Shown: one piece after another, positions 57,099 through 64,000 of the stretch
Layout: each line of letters starts with the position of its first letter
Position numbering within the stretch: position 1 is the first letter of the stretch
Assembly: GCA_963788305.1 (NCBI GenBank)
Contig: CAWBGK010000003.1
Coordinates: 1-64,000, forward strand
Direction of reading: 5' to 3'
From: UTCFX2 sp963788305
GTDB taxonomy: Bacteria; Chloroflexota; Anaerolineae; Anaerolineales; UBA4823
Length of the DNA: 64,000 bases
Position numbers and translations under genes: made by a program
Notes under the pieces: generated by a model
Databases searched by the model: none
Seen by the model: the letters and a program-made list of their open reading frames with translations, nothing else
Told to the model about the DNA's origin: nothing

Positions 57099-57781
57099 CG
57101 TTTTTTCTCCATTTGGCGCCTCATCAAATCCTGACACACCGAGACAGCTTCTATCGCATCTTCACCGAAGCCATCCAACCCTGAAGCCTCAGCCCATGTC
57201 CGCGTGACCGGGGCGCCTCCAGCAATCAACATGAAGCGCTCCCGTTCACCAAGTGCGATCAGGCGGCTGACCAGGTCTTTCATATACGGCATCGATGGGG
57301 AGAGTAGAGAAGACATCGCGATGATATTGGCTCCTTCGCGTCGTGCTCCGTCAAGGAAGCCTTGCGGCGTGACATTAGTGCCCAGGTCGACCACCTTAAA
57401 GCCGTTGACCTGCAGCATCAGCGCAACCATGTTCTTGCCGATGTCATGAATATCGCCCTGGCATGTGCCGATAACAATTTTGCCAGCAGATGTGCTGGCA
57501 GATCCTTCGGCTGCTATGGCTGGTTCAAGCACGCGCACATGAACTGCTTTAACCACCTCGCCAGCCCGCATCAGATCGGGGAGAAACATCTCAAGACGAG
57601 AGAAGGCGTCACCAATTTCCTTCAGTACCGGTTCAATTACATCTCGAAACAGCTCCAACGGCGGGATACCTTCAGCAAGTGCAGCACGGGTCATCTCAAC
57701 TGCGCTCTCACGGTCAGTATTTTCAATCGCAATCTTCAGCTGCATTTGTAAACCAAGATACTTTTCTTGTGTTTCAGTCAT
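57095..57781 (-). CDS. Corrinoid (methylcobamide-carrying) protein, MtmC/MttC type (copy 2)
   Basis: An intact 228-residue corrinoid protein. The start at 57781 follows GGAGGAAACCT. The helical cap (residues about 1-92) contains AEGIPPLELFRDVIEPVLKE; the B12 domain has TCQGDIHDIGKNMVALML with His112 as lower ligand, IIAMSSLLSPSMPYMKD and FMLIAGGAPVTRTWAEASGL. Its stop overlaps the ATG of the third MtmB-like gene by four bases, which makes the two obligate partners in expression. Confidence 0.92.
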   Translation of the reverse strand: MTETQEKYLGLQMQLKIAIENTDRESAVEMTRAALAEGIPPLELFRDVIEPVLKEIGDAFSRLEMFLPDLMRAGEVVKAVHVRVLEPAIAAEGSASTSAGKIVIGTCQGDIHDIGKNMVALMLQVNGFKVVDLGTNVTPQGFLDGARREGANIIAMSSLLSPSMPYMKDLVSRLIALGERERFMLIAGGAPVTRTWAEASGLDGFGEDAIEAVSVCQDLMRRQMEKKR

Positions 57782-57938
57782 AGGTTTCCTCCAAATATGG
57801 AATGGTTTCTTCGAAGTTGGTCTCGATATCTGCGGCGGTGAACGTGTGTACTGCACTAATTTGGCAGATGCGAGGTTATGATATTTCCAATTTCCAGAGC
57901 CGGACCATCATGAGCAGATTATGTCATAAAGATATTTG

Positions 57939-57983
57939 AAATGATGTCAGAGGTTTGATGATTAGGTCTGACACCATCATTTT
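57939..57983. terminator. Imperfect hairpin between the MscS and corrinoid genes
   Basis: AAATGATGTCAGA (57939-57951) pairs with TCTGACACCATCATTT (57967 onward) with a two-base bulge. It lies downstream of the MscS gene in its direction of transcription and upstream of the corrinoid gene, so it is most likely the MscS terminator; flanks are AT-rich without a clean U-tract. The surrounding 294 bp otherwise hold only AT-rich, promoter-like sequence. Confidence 0.42.
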
Positions 57984-58075
57984 ATTTGATTTGATGGAAT
58001 TTTCGAAAAAGTCGAATATCTAAATAAATCCCTTTGGATATTAATTGATTTCAGATAAATTAAACCAATCAGCCG

Positions 58076-59477
58076 TTAAAGATCTTTCTTCTTGAGCTCT
58101 ACCGTCATAATCGGATTCGGCATTTCAACCCCAGCATCTGCAAGCGCGCTGTACATGGCTTCGTTCACCCGGTCAGTACTGCGTCGGGCGTCAATATAGG
58201 ATTCGATCCACCAACGAACCCTTAAAATCATTGCAGAATCTCCAAACCCCCAAAAAAGGATATCCACTGGCTTATCCGGAATGACTCCCTCGATTCCCTG
58301 AAGCGACCGGGTAATCACCTCGCGCACCAGACGCAGATCGGTTCCATATGCCACTCCGATTTCAGTCTGGATTCGGTAACGCGGATCCGGAAATGTGTAG
58401 TTGACCACCTGATTGTTGCTGATGCTCGAGTTTGGGACGATCACCATTCGGTTGTCGAGCGTGCGGATTCGGGTGCTGCGCAAACCGATGCTGACCACAT
58501 CGCCCCAGGTATTCAGCTCCTGAATTTCTATCCGGTCTCCAACTCGGAATGGCTGATCAATCAATATGATCACACCGCTGATCATATTGGCGATCGTATC
58601 CTGCGCTGCCAGAGAAATAGCCAGACCGCCGATGCCAATCGCCGTCAGCAGCGCAGAGATGTTGAAAACCCAGGTGATCCAGAATCAGGACAAGGCCGAT
58701 CACCACGACCATGGCGCGCAAAGCTCGCTCGCTGAGCAGCAGAACAGCTTCTTTTCCGCTCCTTTCATCCTGACCCTGCACTTTCTCCTGGTACCATAAG
58801 CTGAAGGTATCCACGAGCTTCCACAGAGCGATCACAATTAATCCGACAATAAATACATAATAGATCTGTGCAAGCCACTGTTTGAACTCCGGGCTGAGGA
58901 ACTGCAAACGAGCCGTAGCAAAATAGATGATTATCACACCGAGAAACCAGCGCAGGTAGGGTTTTATCAAATCGAGATAGATCTCGTCATACTGCGTTGC
59001 CGTCCGCCTGGCGATTTTTCTCAATACTATGACGATTAATCTGGCGATCAATGTCAGGGTCAGCACCACAAACAGGAGTGAAAGGGCCAGGTTAATCCAA
59101 TCTGCGACAAACAATCCCAAGAAACGATTTTCTTCAAGATTGGTGGTTTCTACCACTTGTTGAACAGCTTTGTAGACTAATCCGGGGGTCGCCGTCGGCG
59201 CCAGCGTTGGGGCGACCAGGAGTTGTTCGCTGTCCTGAGTTTGTTCAGTTGCATCCTTCTGCCCAAGAACATCCTTTGCGGCTTGTGTTGACGTCGCGGA
59301 ATCAGCTGGGAGGGTCGCTAAAGCTCCTGAAGGCAAAACTGGATATGCTTCCTGATCCTTTACCGAGGGAGTCGCAACAGGAGCGCAAGCTGATACTCCA
59401 AGCAGAAAATAAAACATCAAGATCGCTGCTACAATCTTATATTTGTATAGATGCCGGGCGTCTCTCGTAATAACCAT
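58076..59477 (-). CDS. MscS-family mechanosensitive channel with lipoprotein-like N-terminus, one frameshift
   Basis: A membrane channel of about 465 residues. The N-terminus has a hydrophobic stretch ending in a lipobox-like LGVSAC, a Thr/Ala/Pro-rich linker, then spans (DWINLALSLLFVVLTLTLIA, FLGVIIIYFATARL, YYVFIVGLIVIALWKLVDT, ALRAMVVVIGLVLIL). A frame change near 58660 leads to the pore helix and beta domain: ISLAAQDTIANMISGVIIL, DQPFRVGDRIEI, GDVVSIGLRSTRIRTLDNRM and VIVPNSSISNNQVVNYTFP, all standard for MscS. It would release solutes on hypo-osmotic shock. It is not obviously linked to its neighbours. Confidence 0.87.
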
Positions 59478-59510
59478 TTTGTTCTCTATGCTTTACCAGC
59501 AGCAGATGAA

Positions 59511-60791
59511 TTAAGAGACGATCTGGTCATACCACCAAAGCCGCTCAAACAGGCTTTGTGCCAGTTTTCGGAATCTGTTGGGATTTGATTTTGCCTTAGA
59601 TGATGCGCGATGAATAATTTCTTCGATCGATAGATTTCCATTTACATTTTCGACCAGCTCCAGCTCGTCATTATTAATGGGCAGGAACAGATCGTGATCT
59701 ACGTGCACGGTGTTAATCAGCACCGCAGCGGCGCCTGGGGGTAATCGCTTTTGGACGCAGATTGTTTCGGGCAGTCGAATTGGGATTAGGGTCTGCCAGC
59801 CGTCGTTTTGCATGCAATCCAGTGGGTCTTCGCCGGGCTGATCGTCCCTGCTGATGATCAAATTATGACGCAGCATGGTGCCGCGAAACAGCTCGACTGC
59901 AGCATACTGCTCCTTTTGCGGCAGCTTTGCAATCCGGTCGGTGTGAAGTGTTCTTGCCAGGCTTCCGCATTGAGCCAGATAAGGCGCCTGCCGAATCCAT
60001 CTGCCAAACTTCATCCCACAGCCATTTATGAGATCGAATAATTGCGGAACCGTGTAAGCTCGATCCTGGGGGTTGAGCAGCGCATCAGCGAGCGCATCCT
60101 TATTTTGAAAATCCCGCGCCCTTGCGCCGAGCAAACGCGCCAGCGCATGATTTCTCGGTAAAGCTTCCAAAGTTTTTACGAGATTCTGAATATCGTTGTC
60201 CGTATGACCGATCCCCAGAATTCTGCAGTATTCCTGCAGCATGTATACTCCCGCTCGGCCATAGGCGGCATAAACCATCAGGTTCATTACGCCGTCAGAT
60301 TCCAGGACCTCTCGCAAGGCGAGCAGCCCCTGGGCAGGGTCAGGCAGGTGATGAAGGACTCCCGTACAAACGATTTTATCGAAATACCGGCCCAGCTCGG
60401 AAGCTCGCTCGATTGGCAGCTGAAAAACCTCAAGATTAGTAAGGTGATATTTTCGTTTTAGCTCTTCGGAATGGCGGATGCTTGTCTCGCTGATGTCGAT
60501 CCCAACCACATGAGCAGCAGGCTGTCGCATCGCGTGCTTTACCGCCTGAGAGGTCCCGCAGCCGGCGACCAGCACCTTTAAATCCTTGCGATAAGCTTTG
60601 TTCGGCCAGTGCAGGTGGAAATCCGCCCGGCGTTTTCCTTCATCCTGCCAGGTTTGACCATAACTATCAAGATTCTCCACTGGCAGTGGATAGGGATGCC
60701 GATCATAAAAGTCTCTTACGACATCTTGGATACAGTCGCTTTCCATCAAGTGGATTTCTCGATCTAATATTCCATCATTAGACAGTTCCAC
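59511..60791 (-). CDS. Class I SAM-dependent methyltransferase with C-terminal extension
   Basis: An intact 426-residue cytosolic methyltransferase. Residues about 20-70 contain VVRDFYDRHPYPLPVENLDS; the SAM-binding motif I is LKVLVAGCGTSQAVKHAM, motif II-type acidic residue is in VVGIDISETSIRHSEELKRK, and DKIVCTGVLHHLPDPAQGLL is a motif IV-type segment. The last 150 residues are an uncharacterised extension ending LSIEEIIHRASSKA and a helical tail, reminiscent of PqqD-like small domains but not assignable. The substrate is unknown. Confidence 0.82.
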   Translation of the reverse strand: MELSNDGILDREIHLMESDCIQDVVRDFYDRHPYPLPVENLDSYGQTWQDEGKRRADFHLHWPNKAYRKDLKVLVAGCGTSQAVKHAMRQPAAHVVGIDISETSIRHSEELKRKYHLTNLEVFQLPIERASELGRYFDKIVCTGVLHHLPDPAQGLLALREVLESDGVMNLMVYAAYGRAGVYMLQEYCRILGIGHTDNDIQNLVKTLEALPRNHALARLLGARARDFQNKDALADALLNPQDRAYTVPQLFDLINGCGMKFGRWIRQAPYLAQCGSLARTLHTDRIAKLPQKEQYAAVELFRGTMLRHNLIISRDDQPGEDPLDCMQNDGWQTLIPIRLPETICVQKRLPPGAAAVLINTVHVDHDLFLPINNDELELVENVNGNLSIEEIIHRASSKAKSNPNRFRKLAQSLFERLWWYDQIVS

Positions 60792-60841
60792 AGGTGCAGC
60801 GCTTTAACGAACTTCGCTGCACCTGGCGGAATCATTTACGG

Positions 60842-62382
60842 TTAATTGCTGTGAAGTGATTGTTCCATCTTTTCCAGCACCTGGTTGATGCTGAAGCTGG
60901 CCGCTTTCATTCTAGGTGGGAATTCTTTGAAAGTATCGAGGAATTGCTTCACAAGGAACTGCGCGGCGTACGTCAGGAAGACGCGGTCGATCAGCCAATC
61001 ATAATAGGTATTTGATGTAATATCAGCCCGTTCAAAGGGGTCGGTGCGCAGGTTAAAAATCTTCGGAACTCGCAGGAAGACAAACGGCTCAGCCCAGATG
61101 GCAACCGTGCCCTGGACGCGCTGTTCGGCGAAAACAAACTTCCAGTTATCATAGCGAAGTCCAACCAGGTCGCCGTCGTCAGAGAAATAGATAATCCCCT
61201 GGCGCGGTCCGTTCGATTCCTCACCTGTAAAATGCGGGAGGAAGTTGTATCCGTCGATGTGCACCTTGAAGTGCTTGTCGCCTGCCTGGTGCCCTTGCTT
61301 GAGCTTCTCGACGATATCCGGTTCGCCGGCTGCCGCGAGCAACGTAGGCAGCCAATCGGTATGGCTGATGATTTCATTGGACACTGTGCCTGCCTTGATT
61401 TTGCCTGGCCAGCGCACCAGCTCTGGTATGCGGAATGCACCTTCCCAGTTGGAGTTCTTTTCGTTGCGGAAGGGAGTGATGGCGGCATCTGGCCAGGAGT
61501 TCATATGGGGTCCATTATCGGTGCTGTACATCACGATCGTATCTTCTGCAATCTTTAGTTCATCTAACAGGTCCAACATTTGACCGACGTGCTTGTCGTG
61601 CTCAACCATCGCATCATGATAGTAGCTCTGCCAGCGCCCTGCCTGACCGAGGATCTCCTTCGGAGGGTGGACGCGGAAGTGCATCCAGGTCGTATTGAGC
61701 CAGACAAAGAAAGGCTTCTCGTCGTTATGGGCGCGTTTGATAAAATCTCGAGCCGCGGCCACGAACTCGGTATCGCAGGTCTCCATTCGCTTTTTCGTCA
61801 GCGGGCCGGTATCTTCAATCTTCTGCTTGCCAACGCGTCCCCAACGCGGGTGCTCGGTCGGATCATCTTCATCTGTAGCCCAGGTGTGCAAGACGCCCCG
61901 AGGACCAAATATAGCTCTAAAATTGGGGAAGTCCTTTTCAGGCGGGTAGTCAACGTTCTCGGGTTCTTCTTCGGCATTGAGATGATACAGGTTGCCGAAG
62001 AGACTCGTCAAATCCGTGGGCAGTGGGCAGGTATTTGTTTTTATCTCCGAAATGATTCTTACCGAATTGACCGGTCACATAACCCAACGGTTTGAGCAGC
62101 TCAGGGATGCTGACGTCTTCTGCCTGCAAGCCCATGTCAGCACCAGGCATACCCACCTTGGTGAGGCCGGTTCGGTATGGGTTTTGCCCGGTAATAAAAG
62201 CGGCGCGCCCCGGCAGTACAGCTTTGCTGACCATATGAATCAGTAAAGCGCATGCCTTCGTTGGCGATCCGGTCGATGTTCGGGGTTCGGTAGCCCATCA
62301 ACCCGTCGCTGTAGCAGCTCAGGTTGGTGATGCCGACGTCATCACCCCAGATAACAAGGATATTCGGTCTTCCGTTTGGCAT
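60842..62382 (-). CDS. Arylsulfatase (formylglycine type), frameshifted
   Basis: A sulfatase of about 510 residues without a visible signal peptide. The start at 62382 follows GGAGAG. It has the metal Asp pair in NILVIWGDDVGITNL and the formylglycine motif SCTAGRAAF (Cys-x-Ala-x-Arg), which is split by one extra G near 62220. Later motifs include GYVTGQFGKNHFGD, MVEHDKHVGQMLDLLDEL and YSTDNGPHMNSWPDA. A second frame change lies near 61990. The Cys needs conversion to formylglycine, and the radical-SAM maturase gene lies directly upstream. The natural sulfate ester is unknown. Confidence 0.85.
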
Positions 62383-62543
62383 TGTTTTCTCTCCTTTGCA
62401 ATAAATATATGAATATTGGGTGATCGTGGTGGTCAAATCTCTCGATTTATTCAGGTGTACCAGTGTCTTGACCCAAACTATCCGATCATTTTCTTGATAA
62501 TGTTGACCTGCCTTGCGGTTGAGGTAAGTCTTTTCTCCTGGGC

Positions 62544-63850
62544 TTAATGCGGTCGCCCGTGACACTGTTTGAATTTGAGGCCGCTTCCGCATGGGCAGGG
62601 ATCTAAACGGTTCACCCCAGCAAATTTCCAATCCAGGATTGCCATTACCTCTTTGCTTCATGTCGTTGGTCGGATCAGGTTAGCCAGGATTCTTCATCGG
62701 AAAATCAATATAATGGAAAAACTCTTTGAATCCGGCACACAATCATTGAGTCCCGGTTCTTCCGTCCGGCGTCTGGATAAAACGGTTTTTCGGACATTCT
62801 CCTCTGCAGCGGAACGCACGTCACATTCCAGGCAGTAACCTGGCAGCGTGTCGAGTTTGTCTGGCCGAATTTCAGCTGTTGGGGGGACGCCACCAAAAGT
62901 GATCATGTGTTCATCCTGGATGTTCCCCAGGAGATATTCGGGCTCGACAAAATGGTCGCACGCATAGAGGTCGCCGTTATGCTCAATCGCCAGACCGGTT
63001 CCGCAGGTATCATTAAGAACGCACATGCCTGATGAACCCATACCCAGCCAGTTTCTAAGTGTCCCTTCAAAAGTCTGGACAAAGATGGTGCCTACATCAT
63101 GCCGCACCCATTCGTCAAAAATTGTGCAGAGAAAACGACCCAATTGTTCCGGGTGCACCGAGCGGTCGGAAACCGTTGTCCCTTCCTGGTATAAAGCCAA
63201 TCCGTCTGTGTTGATCCGTTCGACAACAGGGATGAACTGCATCCAGGTCGTCCCGACCTCGTCGCGCAGAAAACGGTAAACATCCAACGGATAATGAGCG
63301 TTGACACGATTGACCGTCGTCAGGATATTGTACTCGACTCGATGTTTCTGAAGCAGGCGCAACCCGCGCATCACCCTGTCAAAAGTTGGATTGCCTCCTT
63401 TATCCAGACGATGGACATCGTGCAGCTGGCGTGGACCATCCAGGCTTACCCCCAGCAAAAAATCATGTTCCTTAAAGGATTGAGCCCATGCATCGTTGAT
63501 AAGGCTGGCATTTGTCTGTAAAGTATGCAGAAAGCTCATCCCGGGACGGCGGTATTTCTCAACCAGCTCCATGGCGCGGCGGTAGAAGTCCAGGCCCATC
63601 AGCGTTGGCTCTCCGCCCTGCCAGGCGATATTCACCGTATCCGTCTGATGCGACTCGATCAGCTGGCGAATGTACTGCTCAAGCACCGAATCGGTCATCC
63701 GGAACTTGCTGTTGGGATAGAGTGCCGCTTTATCCAGGAAAAAGCAGTAGGCGCAATCCAGGTTGCAGGCGGCGCCGGTCGGCTTTGCCAGTAGGTGGAA
63801 AGCAGGGGGCGCTTTTTCAGGCCATTGTGAAAAAGGAGGGCAGGAATCAT
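62544..63850 (-). CDS. Anaerobic sulfatase-maturating radical SAM enzyme with SEC-C tail, frameshifted
   Basis: A radical-SAM/SPASM enzyme that converts the sulfatase Cys to formylglycine without oxygen. The cluster motif is CNLDCAYCFF; NIAWQGGEPTLMGLDFYRR and FLLGVSLDGPRQLHDVHR follow, then SPASM Cys segments including GMCVLNDTCGTGLAIEHNGD, YACDHF and YCLECDVRSAC-RGECPKNR. Indels occur near 63820, 62815 and 62740. One frame reaches TAA at 62680, but the neighbouring frame continues ILANLIRPTT, a TGA, then SKEVMAILDWKFAG and the zinc motif RLDPCPCGSGLKFKQCHG, ending at 62544. Such SEC-C tails occur at the end of other anaerobic maturases, so I take it as the true C-terminus. A separate 33-residue gene (ATG at 62645, AGAGGT upstream) is the alternative. 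Confidence 0.78.
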
Positions 63851-64000
63851 AGAATAGTAGATTGTATCATTTTCCCTGGGTAGTCCAGGTAGAATGCTCC
63901 TGATTCTGCCTTCTCATTCCTTCAAGATTTTCAACCAGTAAAACGAACTACAGACGAAAATTATTCGGCCCATAAAATTCCAAACGATCTATTCTTAAAT
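63851..64000. other. Right-edge noncoding stretch
   Basis: About 150 AT-rich bases upstream of the maturase start. It probably contains the promoter for the maturase-sulfatase unit; no coding frame, hairpin or repeat was recognised. Confidence 0.4.

Noticed and set aside
62544..62645. Independent 33-residue SEC-C zinc peptide gene
   Set aside because: The preceding sequence in the same frame (ILANLIRPTT, then SKEVMAILDW) resembles the usual C-terminal region of SEC-C-bearing maturases, so a broken C-terminus is more likely; kept as an alternative only.

Overview
The window looks like a chromosomal segment of an anaerobic Chloroflexota bacterium, probably Anaerolineae-like. This placement rests on gene content (many xanthine-dehydrogenase-type hydroxylases, corrinoid methyltransferases, BMP-type nucleoside transporters, an anaerobic sulfatase maturase, a wax-ester-synthase homologue, DUF6325 next to a LURP-one-like gene). 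No rRNA, tRNA or CRISPR array was seen. Almost everything is on the minus strand; only two amidohydrolase genes (35.25-38.07 kb) are on the plus strand. Many genes are broken by single-base indels, often in G/C or A/T runs and sometimes inside catalytic motifs. I read these as mostly sequencing or assembly error and give each gene its full reconstructed extent.

Left part (0-8 kb): a ThrE-like exporter fragment, an NhaC antiporter, a DUF6325 and LURP-one-like pair, a PepV/Sapep-type dipeptidase, ornithine carbamoyltransferase, a SpoIIAA-like protein and a YfcC-family carrier. Together these suggest peptide and arginine/ornithine catabolism. From 8 to 14.6 kb there is a signalling block: a 7TMR-DISM/PAS/GAF histidine kinase, two response regulators, a dual-specificity phosphatase, a lipid-kinase-like protein and a membrane protein. 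From 14.8 to 24.8 kb there are a phasin-like protein, an Ig-repeat/LysM protein, a helix-hairpin-helix protein with a long Glu/Pro tail, a wax ester synthase/DGAT homologue, a UbiB kinase, an RDD protein, and a pentameric ligand-gated ion channel homologue with a large extra N-terminal region.

Central block (24.9-57.8 kb): this is the main interest. It holds two BMP-lipoprotein ABC importers, two molybdenum hydroxylases (one with fused FAD and 2Fe-2S subunits), three COG0402 amidohydrolases (two resembling 8-oxoguanine deaminase), three methyltransferases of the monomethylamine methyltransferase (MtmB) family, two cobalamin-binding corrinoid proteins, one RACo/RamA-like corrinoid activator, one UroD/MtbA-like methyltransferase fused to a thioredoxin domain, a CobW-type GTPase and a GntR/UTRA regulator. 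None of the three MtmB homologues has an in-frame UAG at the pyrrolysine position; they carry Trp, Ile and Gly there. My inference is a pathway that imports an N-methylated, purine-like heterocycle, deaminates and hydroxylates it, and moves the methyl group through a corrinoid protein to a C1 acceptor.

Right part (58-64 kb): an MscS-type channel, a SAM-dependent methyltransferase, an arylsulfatase and its radical-SAM maturase, whose C-terminus appears to carry a SEC-C zinc motif.
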